NCBI GenBank assembly: GCA_028277745.1 | Contig: JANQFR010000015.1 | Coordinates: 43,424-107,423 of the forward strand | Source: Phycisphaeraceae bacterium | GTDB taxonomy: Bacteria > Planctomycetota > Phycisphaerae > Phycisphaerales > Phycisphaeraceae | Length of the DNA stretch: 64,000 nucleotides | Reading direction: 5' to 3' | Shown: piece by piece, positions 56,939 to 64,000 of the stretch | Numbering within the stretch: the first letter of the stretch is position 1 | Layout: the number at the start of each line of letters is the position of its first letter | Notes under the pieces: model-generated | What the model was told of the DNA's origin: nothing | Database searches by the model: none | Seen by the model: only the letters and a program-made list of their open reading frames with translations | Translations under genes and position numbers: made by a program

Positions 56939-59332
56939 TCATCGCGGCAACCGGGGCGGGATGGCCGCGTCTTGCCGCAAGACATCCCGCAGCACCCGCC
57001 CGTTCGATTGCTCCACCTCCATGTCGATCCAGGCCGGCGACCGGGCCGCGATCCGCTCGACCCACGCCCGCTCCACCCGGTCCAACGCCGGGCCCGCGGT
57101 CGCCGCGAGCAACAGCGCCGCCCCCGCCAGCACCGGCCCCATCGACCGCACCACCGATCCGGCAAAGGCGCCCGATCCGCCCGGCTGTCGGGCCGACCAT
57201 AGCACCCCCAACCCTGCTCCCACCACCACCCCGACCCCTGCGATGGCCAGGATGAACACCGCCCAATCGACCGACGGCGCCATGATCGGCGTCACCACGG
57301 CGCCGACCACGATGAATCCCGCCGCGACCCCCAGACCCCGCGACGCCGCCCGCCCCGCCAATGCGAACGCGTCCGATCGACCCTTCAGCCACGTGATCTC
57401 GTCCATGATGAACAGCCCCCAGGCCAGCACCGTTGCCGCCTTGACCGCAATGACCAGGACCGACCACCACATTTCTTCGGCCACTCCAAGCGTTGGCCCG
57501 ATGGACCGGGCCGCTGCCCCAGCGGCGGTTAATCCGATGATGATTGCGGTCAACGTCAGCACGCGCGTCCACTGCCGCGGGGGAAGCGCGGCGAACCCGA
57601 TCTCCGCCGCTCGCCGCTGCAACGCGGCCGTCCCGATGAGCCAGATCAAAACCAGCGTTGCCGCCCAGACCGCGCCGTACGCCGCAAGCGCCGACCCCAG
57701 GGCCACGTTATCGTTCAATCCATAGCTGCGCCCACCCCACGGCAATACGGTCCAAACGACAAACAACAACACCGGCGCCGCGGCGCCCAGGCCCAGCACC
57801 GCCGCGTAACGCCGCCAGCCCACCCACAACAGCACCGGCCGGTCCCCGTCCGCCCGTCGCCGCCACGTGAGCCACAGCCCCGCTGTGGATGTCGTCAGGG
57901 CGAGGCCGATGAGCATCACCAGCAGCACCCCCAGAGCCAACCGGTCGAACATCGCGTATTCCGCCATCCGGAACGCCTCGACATCCACGCGATAGCCCGG
58001 GATCGCCGGCATGAGCACACCCAACAGCATCCCGGCCCGACGTTCGATCTCATACGTTTCCTGAGGGTCGTCGCGTGACCAAAAGGCGGTTTTCTGTCGC
58101 GCGTGATCGTCGACATCCGCTTGCGCCCGGGCCGCTGCGTCGTCGTCGCCCAGGGCTTCATGAACATGCGCCCGGGTCTCGAGTTCGAGCATCCGGATCG
58201 AGTCGGCGACCACCAACCCGATCAGGGTGCGCGCCCCGGCCGCGGCCCGCTGGTTGACCGCCCTTAGTTGATCCAACAGCGCCAGCGCCCCATCACGGTC
58301 GCCGGCGTCCGCGCGGCGGATCGCCTCAGCCGCGACGCGCCTGGCCATGACCCGTTGATAGGTCAAGGTCGGCAGCAGCATCTGGACGCCTTCGCCGATG
58401 CGGAACACGTAATCCCGCAGCGATCGCGCCGGCGGCAACTGCTCTACACGATGCAGGAGCATGTCCAGCCGGTGTGCGCTGAGGTGGGGTTTGTCCGCCG
58501 CCGCGGCGAAAGCGGCCAGGCCCCGGGCCAGCGCCGCGTCGTCCTCGGGCGTCCACACGAACGGGTGCGACTCGTCGCGCTCGCCGTCGCGCCGCAGCCG
58601 CATGACGCTGCGCGATTCGTCTTCAACCAGCGCCCCGGCTTCACGCAGCCATATCGCGGCCTCGAGCATGTCGTAGATCCCGTTGTCGGGGTCCAGCTTC
58701 CGGCCGCGGTCCAGTTCATGCAGCACCGCCTTGATGGCGTCGGGGTTCCGGTCTTCCATCTGTTCGGCCAAGCCCTGATGCGAGAGCATGACGCCAATGT
58801 AGTTGAGCTGATACAGCGGCTCATCCGGGTGCGCGTCGCGCAGCCCGCGCTGGGCCTCGAGATGAGTCGTCGCCGACTCGTCGCCGTAGAAGATCAGCCG
58901 TTGGTCGGCCGTCATCTGCGACTTGAGCCGGTCGACGAACCGCTGGGCCGCCCAGCCGAACGGGCCGCTGACCGGCCCCCCCGCATCGAAAGTGCTGTAC
59001 ATCGCCGGCGTCGACCAGCCGGCGATCAGGTACATCAGCGTCAGCCCGATCGCGGCCGGCAGCAGCGTCGCCCGCGCGCCCCACCACGCCGCCGCCCGCA
59101 GCCGCACGCGGAAACGGTTGGCGACCCACAGCTTCTCCGAGAGCTCCTCCGCGTCGCCCAGGGCTTTGACCGCCTCGGCGTCAGCGGCCCGCGGGCCGTA
59201 CCCGGCGCTGCGGTATTCCGCGGCCGTATCGTCCAGGTGCGCCGCCAGCTCGCGCCGCACCTCGAGCCGCAGCTCGCGGTCGACCCGCAGTCGCCGGGTC
59301 GCGCGGTCCAGCACGTCGTCGAATCGCGCCAT
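56939..59332 (-). CDS. PadR-linked membrane protein with N-terminal HAAS-like domain
   Basis: A 797-residue protein. Residues 1-60 (RVDRELRLEVRRELAAHLDD, AVKALGDAEELSEKLW) look like the HAAS or permease-prefix domain commonly found next to PadR regulators. A membrane segment, about 400 residues of helical soluble sequence and then about eight membrane segments follow. The start at 59332 is three bases after the PadR stop, so both are cotranscribed. Roles in envelope stress or transport have been proposed for similar pairs; no substrate can be assigned. Confidence 0.7.
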   Translation of the reverse strand: MARFDDVLDRATRRLRVDRELRLEVRRELAAHLDDTAAEYRSAGYGPRAADAEAVKALGDAEELSEKLWVANRFRVRLRAAAWWGARATLLPAAIGLTLMYLIAGWSTPAMYSTFDAGGPVSGPFGWAAQRFVDRLKSQMTADQRLIFYGDESATTHLEAQRGLRDAHPDEPLYQLNYIGVMLSHQGLAEQMEDRNPDAIKAVLHELDRGRKLDPDNGIYDMLEAAIWLREAGALVEDESRSVMRLRRDGERDESHPFVWTPEDDAALARGLAAFAAAADKPHLSAHRLDMLLHRVEQLPPARSLRDYVFRIGEGVQMLLPTLTYQRVMARRVAAEAIRRADAGDRDGALALLDQLRAVNQRAAAGARTLIGLVVADSIRMLELETRAHVHEALGDDDAAARAQADVDDHARQKTAFWSRDDPQETYEIERRAGMLLGVLMPAIPGYRVDVEAFRMAEYAMFDRLALGVLLVMLIGLALTTSTAGLWLTWRRRADGDRPVLLWVGWRRYAAVLGLGAAAPVLLFVVWTVLPWGGRSYGLNDNVALGSALAAYGAVWAATLVLIWLIGTAALQRRAAEIGFAALPPRQWTRVLTLTAIIIGLTAAGAAARSIGPTLGVAEEMWWSVLVIAVKAATVLAWGLFIMDEITWLKGRSDAFALAGRAASRGLGVAAGFIVVGAVVTPIMAPSVDWAVFILAIAGVGVVVGAGLGVLWSARQPGGSGAFAGSVVRSMGPVLAGAALLLAATAGPALDRVERAWVERIAARSPAWIDMEVEQSNGRVLRDVLRQDAAIPPRLPR

Positions 59333-59334
59333 GG

Positions 59335-59664
59335 TCAGGCTCCGCAGAGGATCGTGTTGACCGCGGACGACACCCGGCCCCACTCCTCCCGCCGCCGCTT
59401 CGCCTCGACCGCCCCCTTGCCGGTCAGCGCGTAGTACTTCCGCGGCTTGCCCGACGGCGCATCCCGCCAACGCGACTTGATCAGCCGCTGCTGCTCGAGC
59501 TTGTGCAGCAGCGGGTAAAGCGTGCCCTCCTTGAACGCGAGCACGCCGTCGGTGCGGGCGTTGACGACCTTGACGATCTCGTAGCCGTACATCTCGCGTT
59601 CGGACAGCAACGCGAGCACGACGGGGGCCACCGCCCCACGGATCAACTCGTTGGAAGCGGTCAT
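59335..59664 (-). CDS. PadR-family transcriptional repressor
   Basis: A 109-residue PadR regulator. The winged helix is LIRGAVAPVVLALLSEREMY, GYEIVKVV, FKEGTLYPLLHKLEQQRLIK, and SGKPRKYYALTGKG is the wing. PadR proteins repress their own operon and respond to small ligands. Its promoter has a palindromic operator placed exactly between the -35 and -10 boxes (59697-59725), so autoregulation is probable. The adjacent membrane protein gene is its likely target. Confidence 0.93.
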   Translation of the reverse strand: MTASNELIRGAVAPVVLALLSEREMYGYEIVKVVNARTDGVLAFKEGTLYPLLHKLEQQRLIKSRWRDAPSGKPRKYYALTGKGAVEAKRRREEWGRVSSAVNTILCGA

Positions 59665-59696
59665 GGCGGGCTCCTACTTGCCTAGGATTCCGATGT

Positions 59697-59725
59697 ATTA
59701 TACCTCGGAATTCGAGGTATTGCAA
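59697..59725 (-). promoter_or_regulatory. padR promoter with embedded palindromic operator
   Basis: On the minus strand TTGCAA (59725-59720) and TATAAT (59702-59697) are 17 bases apart, a near-consensus sigma-70 promoter. The palindrome ATACCTCG-GAATT-CGAGGTAT at 59700-59720 covers the spacer and overlaps both boxes. A bound repressor would directly block polymerase. Confidence 0.75.
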
Positions 59726-59738
59726 GGGCCGGCCCGCG

Positions 59739-59744
59739 TATAAT
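59739..59744 (+). promoter_or_regulatory. dinB -10 box, likely leaderless transcript
   Basis: TATAAT ends six bases before the dinB ATG at 59751, so transcription would start at or next to the start codon. No ribosome binding site is visible. A weak -35 (GGTATT) lies 17 bases upstream, within the padR operator. Confidence 0.5.
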
Positions 59745-59750
59745 TCGGGT

Positions 59751-60950
59751 ATGACCGGCCGCGCGATCCTCCATGTCGACATGGACGCGTTCTTCGCGTC
59801 CATCGCGCAGCTCGACGACCCGTCGCTGCGGGGCAGGCCGGTGCTCACCGGCGGGACCGGCAAGCGCGGCGTCGTCACCTCCGCGTCCTACGAGGCCCGC
59901 CCCTTCGGCTGCCGTTCCGCCATGCCCATGGCCGTCGCCAAGCGGCTCTGCCCCCACGCCGTCGCCGTCAAAGTGCCCGGCCAACGCATCCGCGAGATGT
60001 CCGCCGGGCTCTTCGATCTCCTCGACGACTTCTCCCCCCTCGTCCAGCCCCTCTCGGTCGACGAGGCGTTCCTCGACGTCACCGGTTCCGACCGACTGAT
60101 GGGCGACCCGGTCACGATCGCCCAAAAACTGCGCCAGCGCATCCGCGACGAGTTGGGCCTCACCGCCTCGGTCGGCGTCAGCTTCAACAAGTTCCTCGCC
60201 AAGCTCGCCTCCGACCTCGACAAGCCCGACGGCCTGACGGTCATCACCCCCGACAACCTCGACGCCACCCTCCTGCCGCTGCCGGTCTCGCGGATCTGGG
60301 GGATCGGCCCGGCCGGCGCCGCGCGGCTCGAGCGCATGGGCGTCAAGACCGTCGCCGACCTCCGCCGCCTCACCCGCGAGCAGCTCGACCGTCGTTTCGG
60401 CGAACTGGGCGAACGGTTCCATCGGCTCTGCCGCGGCCTCGACGACCGGCCGGTCGTGCCCGACCACCAGGCCAAGTCCATCGGCCACGAGACCACCTTC
60501 GGCGACAACCGCACCGACCCCGACATGCTCCGCCAGGACCTGCTGGGCCTCACCGAGTCCGCCGCGTACCGCCTCCGCCGACGTCGCTTCTTCGCACGCG
60601 GGGTCACGCTCAAGCTCCGCTTCGACGACTTCACCACCATCACCCGCTCGGCCACGCTCGACCGGCCGACCGACCTGACCGACGAGCTCTACCGCGCCGT
60701 CCGCGGCCTCTTCGACAAGTGGGCCGACGCCTCCTTCCAGCCCGTCCGCCTCATCGGCTTCAGCGCCGGGCCCCTCACCGACCAGCCCGGCCAGCTCGAG
60801 CTCTTCGAGGACCCCAGGCGCCGGAAGCAGGCCAGGATCGACCAGGCCCTCGACGGCATCGCCGACCGCTTCGGCGCCCAGACGGTCCACCGCGGCGCCC
60901 ATCATCACGAATCGGGGAAGAAGCAAGACAAGCCGCGGTTTCGGACATAG
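59751..60950 (+). CDS. dinB: DNA polymerase IV (Y-family)
   Basis: A 399-residue DinB, a translesion polymerase. HVDMDAFFASI supplies Asp10, SVDEAFLDVTG supplies Asp104-Glu105, and GVSFNKFLAKLASDLDKPDG and WGIGPAGAARL match the palm and helix-hairpin-helix regions. The C-terminal QLELF is a sliding-clamp binding motif. No LexA site could be seen near its start, which lies beside the padR operator. The C-terminal little-finger domain is complete. Confidence 0.96.
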   Translation: MTGRAILHVDMDAFFASIAQLDDPSLRGRPVLTGGTGKRGVVTSASYEARPFGCRSAMPMAVAKRLCPHAVAVKVPGQRIREMSAGLFDLLDDFSPLVQPLSVDEAFLDVTGSDRLMGDPVTIAQKLRQRIRDELGLTASVGVSFNKFLAKLASDLDKPDGLTVITPDNLDATLLPLPVSRIWGIGPAGAARLERMGVKTVADLRRLTREQLDRRFGELGERFHRLCRGLDDRPVVPDHQAKSIGHETTFGDNRTDPDMLRQDLLGLTESAAYRLRRRRFFARGVTLKLRFDDFTTITRSATLDRPTDLTDELYRAVRGLFDKWADASFQPVRLIGFSAGPLTDQPGQLELFEDPRRRKQARIDQALDGIADRFGAQTVHRGAHHHESGKKQDKPRFRT

Positions 60951-60987
60951 GGTTATGGCGGGCGGAAAAATGACCTACTGTTTAGCG

Positions 60988-61004
60988 CCGGCCCGCAGGG
61001 CCGG
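60988..61004. terminator. Short GC hairpin after dinB
   Basis: CCGGCCC and GGGCCGG pair around GCA, 37 bases after the dinB stop and 44 before the TPR gene. No T-run follows, so the terminator call is tentative. Confidence 0.35.
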
Positions 61005-61048
61005 GCTGTCTGAATACCCAATCCGTCGCTTACCCCCGGAGAACCGTT

Positions 61049-61552
61049 ATGCCCAAGCCCTTGCTGCTTTCCTTTGTCCTCGCCGCCGGTCTCGCGATCG
61101 GATTGCTCATCAACCCGCTGGTCGACGCGGCGCCGTCCAAGCCCAAGCCGAAAACGCTTTCGGCCGGCCAGCTCTATGACAAGGGCATGGCCGCGGTGAA
61201 GGCCAAGGACTACGAAAAAGCGTTGGAGCAATTCCAGGCCGCCGAAAAGCTCGAACCGCGCAACGCCGACGCGCTCAACATGATCGCTTATTCCAACCGC
61301 AAGCTCGGACGGCTGAAAGTCGCGTTCACGTACTACAACAAGGCCCTCGCGGTCCGCGAACGGTTCCCCGAGGCGCGCGAATACCTCGGCGAGGCTCACC
61401 TCCAGGCGGCCATCCTCCAGGCGCAGGTCCTCGAGTCCTACGGGGACGAAGGCTCGGCCCAACTCGCCGAGCTGGTCCACGCGTTCGAGGCGGCGACCGC
61501 GGCGCTGAAGGAAAACCGCAAGCTCTCCGAGATCGATCGCAAGCGCTGGTGA
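61049..61552 (+). CDS. Exported tetratricopeptide-repeat protein
   Basis: A 167-residue protein with a signal peptide or N-terminal anchor (LLLSFVLAAGLAIGLLINPL) and two to three TPR units (GQLYDKGMAAVKAKDYEKALEQF, ADALNMIAYSNRKLGRLKVA, and a third with PEAREYLGEAH). GGAG is nine bases before the ATG. TPR proteins mediate protein-protein contacts; no partner is evident. It converges on the small membrane protein gene at 61651. Confidence 0.8.
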   Translation: MPKPLLLSFVLAAGLAIGLLINPLVDAAPSKPKPKTLSAGQLYDKGMAAVKAKDYEKALEQFQAAEKLEPRNADALNMIAYSNRKLGRLKVAFTYYNKALAVRERFPEAREYLGEAHLQAAILQAQVLESYGDEGSAQLAELVHAFEAATAALKENRKLSEIDRKRW

Positions 61553-61572
61553 GGCCCGGTCGTATCCCGGCC

Positions 61573-61648
61573 AAGCCGGTGCTGAGCGTCGCGCAGCGAC
61601 GCGAAGATCCGGATGTCCGACTGCATGCGGCGTCCTCCGGACCGGCTT
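61573..61648. repeat. Diverged member of the AAGCCGG inverted-repeat family
   Basis: AAGCCGGT at 61573-61580 pairs with ACCGGCTT at 61641-61648. Inside, GCGTCGC-GCA-GCGACGC is a second hairpin and ATCCGGATGTCCG resembles the family core. It fills the gap between convergent stops of the TPR gene and the next gene. Confidence 0.6.
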
Positions 61649-61650
61649 GA

Positions 61651-62172
61651 TTAGTTGAGCAGCCAGGCGATCAGCGCCGCCTGCAGCGCGACGATCGACG
61701 CGGCCAGGATGAGGATGTTGCGCAGCGCCGCTCCCCGCCACGCGAACCGGCGCGGCTTGGGCACCATCGCCAGCTGAGCCGCCCCCGCCTGCGGGCAATA
61801 CTCGGCCAATTGCCCCCGCCGGGCCTGGTCCTGGATGATCGCGATCACCAGGTTGCTGTCGAACGGCGACAGCCCCATCGATCGGCCGACCCGCAGCAGG
61901 TGGTCGCGCTTCTCGGGCGGCAGCACCGCGCCCTGCAGGCACGCCGCCGTGCGCACCGCCAGCACCCAGCGCGGGTCGTGCTCATCGGTGATCTGCTGCG
62001 CCTGCGGCACGTTCGCCGCGGCCTGCGCGGTGTGCTGCGCGTTGATCTTCGCCGCCTTGGCCTCGCCCGCCCCGACCAGCCGCAGTCGCCGCGGCGGCAA
62101 CCGCACCGGCCGCCCCGGCGCCACGCGCGCGGCCGCCAGTCGCATCGAGATGTCCTGCGGCGTTCGGCTCAT
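61651..62172 (-). CDS. Membrane-tethered protein of unknown function
   Basis: A 173-residue protein. The N-terminal part is basic and Ala-rich with low complexity. Residues 70-130 are helical (DPRWVLAVRTAACLQGAVLP, LLRVGRSMGLSPFDSNLVIAIIQDQARRG), and the C-terminus is a membrane segment (ILILAASIVALQAALIAWLL). A tail-anchored cytoplasmic protein is inferred. I do not recognise the family. Confidence 0.65.
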   Translation of the reverse strand: MSRTPQDISMRLAAARVAPGRPVRLPPRRLRLVGAGEAKAAKINAQHTAQAAANVPQAQQITDEHDPRWVLAVRTAACLQGAVLPPEKRDHLLRVGRSMGLSPFDSNLVIAIIQDQARRGQLAEYCPQAGAAQLAMVPKPRRFAWRGAALRNILILAASIVALQAALIAWLLN

Positions 62173-62263
62173 CTTCTCTTCCTACGTCCAACCATAGCAC
62201 GCGGTTGGGACTTGCCCAATAAAAACACCGGGTTCCGGGGCGGAAAGGGGGCCCGGCGCTGTT

Positions 62264-63730
62264 TTATCGGACGACCGGCAACGCCACCGCCCGGTCCAGC
62301 TCGGCGACCGGCTGGGCGATCAGGTCATAGTCTGACCGCCCGGTCACGCGGCAGCGCACGACCTCGCCGGGCGAGATCAACTGCTGGGAGCGGACGTAGG
62401 TGAGGCTGTCGATCTGCGGCGCCTGGAACCGGGCGCGGCCCTCGTAGACGCCCTCGTCGGCCGGGCCGTCGATCAGCACGTCCGTCTCCGTGGCCTGCTC
62501 CGCCATCCGGTCGTGCCGCTCGAAGACGACCTGCTGCTGGGTCAGCATCAACTCATCGATCCGTCGCTGGATCGTCTCGTCGTCGATCGCTTCGCCGGCG
62601 GCGTGCATCGAGCCGGCGGGGGTGTTGGGCTCGGGGCTGTAGGGGAACACGCCCATGTTCTCGAAGCCGAACGCGGCCACGAAGTCGACCAGCTCGCGGT
62701 GCTGGTCTTCGGTTTCGCCGGGGAAGCCGGAGATGAAGGTGGTGCGGATCGCCATGCCGGGGACGCGGTCGCGGAGCTTGGCGAGCAGCGTCTCGATGAG
62801 TTGGCGCGACGTGCGGCGGCGCATGCGGTCGAGCACTTCATCATTGATGTGCTGCAGCGGCATGTCGATGTAGGGCAGGATGTGAGGCAGGCGAGCGATC
62901 GCGTCGATCATCTGGTCGGTGAAGCAGGACGGGTAGGCGTACATGAGCCGGACCCAGCCCCCGCCGAACTCGGCGGCGACGGCGTTGACCGCTTCGAGCA
63001 TGCCCACCAGGCCCGGGCCGTAGCCGATGTCTTCTCCGAAGCTGGTGGTGTCCTGGCCGATGAGGCTGATCTCGTGCGCGCCGTCGTTCATCAGCTCGCG
63101 CATCTCGGCGGCGATGCGGTCGACGGGCTTGGAGCGCATCTTGCCGCGGATCGAGGGGATGGTGCAGAACGCGCAGTTCTGGTTGCAGCCCTCGGAGATG
63201 CGGAGGTAGGCGTAGTGGCGGGGCGTGAGCCGCAGGCGGGCGGCGTCGTCCTCGAAGTAGCCCTCCGCGGTGATGTCGCGGTGGGCCTTGGCGATGGCGG
63301 CGTTGGCGGCGATCGAGGAAAAGACCGGCAGCTCGACGGCGACGTCCGCCGCCCCGCCCCGCGAGCCCCGCACCGCCTCGACGATCCGGTCGCGGTCGAA
63401 CACGCCGATCATCGCGTCGATGTCCGGGCACCACTCGAGCATCTTCGCGCGGTGCCGCTGGACCAGGCACCCGGCGACCACGACCCGCTTGACCTGGCCC
63501 CGCTTCTTGGCCTCGACCGCCTGGTTGATCTCGTCGACCGACTCGAGCCGGGAGGCCTCGAGGAACCCGCAGGTGTTGATCACGACCGCGTCGGCGGGCT
63601 CATCGGACGGGACGGGCGCGAGGCCGTCCTCGGCGAGCAGGCCGAGCATTTTCTCCGAGTCGACCAGGTTCTTCGGGCAGCCGAGGCTGACGAAGGCGAC
63701 GGTCTGGATGTCGTCAACAGAAGCAGGCAT
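62264..63730 (-). CDS. rimO: Ribosomal protein S12 methylthiotransferase
   Basis: A 488-residue radical SAM protein that adds a methylthio group to the conserved Asp of S12. N-terminal UPF0004 cysteines are in SLGCPKNLVDSE, INTCGFLEA and VAGCLVQRH, ligating one 4Fe-4S cluster. The radical SAM motif CNQNCAFCTIPSIRGK ligates the other. A TRAM-type domain (RARFQAPQIDS, VRCRVTGRSDYD) ends the protein. SLGCPKNLVDSE is the RimO rather than MiaB form. The Met at 63730 is chosen over 63781, which is upstream extension. Confidence 0.96.
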   Translation of the reverse strand: MPASVDDIQTVAFVSLGCPKNLVDSEKMLGLLAEDGLAPVPSDEPADAVVINTCGFLEASRLESVDEINQAVEAKKRGQVKRVVVAGCLVQRHRAKMLEWCPDIDAMIGVFDRDRIVEAVRGSRGGAADVAVELPVFSSIAANAAIAKAHRDITAEGYFEDDAARLRLTPRHYAYLRISEGCNQNCAFCTIPSIRGKMRSKPVDRIAAEMRELMNDGAHEISLIGQDTTSFGEDIGYGPGLVGMLEAVNAVAAEFGGGWVRLMYAYPSCFTDQMIDAIARLPHILPYIDMPLQHINDEVLDRMRRRTSRQLIETLLAKLRDRVPGMAIRTTFISGFPGETEDQHRELVDFVAAFGFENMGVFPYSPEPNTPAGSMHAAGEAIDDETIQRRIDELMLTQQQVVFERHDRMAEQATETDVLIDGPADEGVYEGRARFQAPQIDSLTYVRSQQLISPGEVVRCRVTGRSDYDLIAQPVAELDRAVALPVVR

Positions 63731-63800
63731 AGACGGAAGATTATATCGGAGATCACCCCCCACACCCCGGCCATCTTTCACAGGGTGAAAGGCGTGTCAG

Positions 63801-63880
63801 AAGCCGGCCCTGAGCGGAGCGAAGGTCCGGATGTTTTTCGCCGACGCGATCCGGACCTTCGCTCCGCTCAGGACCGGCTT
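63801..63880. repeat. 32-base inverted repeat, second strong member of the AAGCCGG family
   Basis: Arms at 63801-63832 and 63849-63880 are reverse complements with one mismatch, around a 16-base loop beginning GTTTTTCG. The core GAAGGTCCGGAT/ATCCGGACCTTC equals that at 55826-55908. It lies upstream of rimO and before the gene beyond the window end. Confidence 0.85.
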
Positions 63881-63933
63881 GACCTCCTCTAAGCCCCGCA
63901 AGCGCGGACATTATGCGCGGTTGCGGTAAGTGC

Positions 63934-63962
63934 TTGCGCCAGGCGCAGTTCGCGCCCATACT
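63934..63962 (+). promoter_or_regulatory. Putative promoter of a gene starting beyond the window
   Basis: TTGCGC at 63934-63939 and CATACT at 63957-63962 are 17 bases apart on the plus strand. AAAGGAG at 63988-63994 is a good ribosome binding site for a start codon at or just past 64000. Confidence 0.4.
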
Positions 63963-64000
63963 GCTGTTGCAATCTTTCCCTTTCACGCAAAGGAGCAGCA

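Overview
The window looks like a chromosomal segment of a planctomycete, most likely of the Phycisphaerae type. Evidence is the density of type I sulfatases, an N-terminal LEPRVLLSA-type motif on a secreted protein, two PEP-CTERM proteins, a DUF1559-style pseudopilin, AsmA-like giants, and high G+C with few clear Shine-Dalgarno sites. The genus is not determinable from sequence alone.

Left part (1 to about 24.6 kb) is a glycan-foraging locus. A minus-strand operon with ATGA/GTGA stop-start overlaps runs from a GH4 enzyme (6941-8332) through two five-bladed-propeller glycosidases and three complete sulfatases to a fourth cut by the left edge. Around it lie a PEP-CTERM protein, a XylR-like regulator (LacI-type sensor plus AraC helix-turn-helix), a further sulfatase, a large Asp-box (BNR/GH74-like) lipoprotein, a small secreted protein that shares the lipoprotein's C-terminal module, a pseudopilin, a second PEP-CTERM protein, a GntR/AraR-like regulator, a second GH4 enzyme transcribed divergently from it, and a 1073-residue Asp-box surface protein. 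Together they suggest recognition, desulfation and hydrolysis of a sulfated polysaccharide under two sugar-sensing regulators. The substrate cannot be named from sequence.

Boundary (24.6 to 28.2 kb): a lower-G+C mosaic of broken mobile DNA. It holds a truncated transposase/integrase, an unidentified fragment fused in frame, a frameshifted conjugative coupling ATPase, and a large serine recombinase lacking its catalytic domain whose frame reads into a tRNA-Ser(GCU) gene. A tRNA with anticodon CAU follows.

Right part (28.3 to 64 kb) is compact, very G+C-rich and mostly housekeeping: two AsmA-like proteins, a quinone oxidoreductase-like protein, a GH130 enzyme, ada, priA, mutS, gatB, a VKOR-DsbA fusion, nhaA, queC, an RDD membrane protein, cdsA, infC (apparently starting at AUC), a clan-A-like glycosidase, a PadR-controlled membrane protein, dinB, a TPR protein and rimO. 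Convergent gene ends here carry dispersed inverted repeats that recur in at least two families and probably act as bidirectional terminators. A related simple repeat has inserted in frame inside priA.
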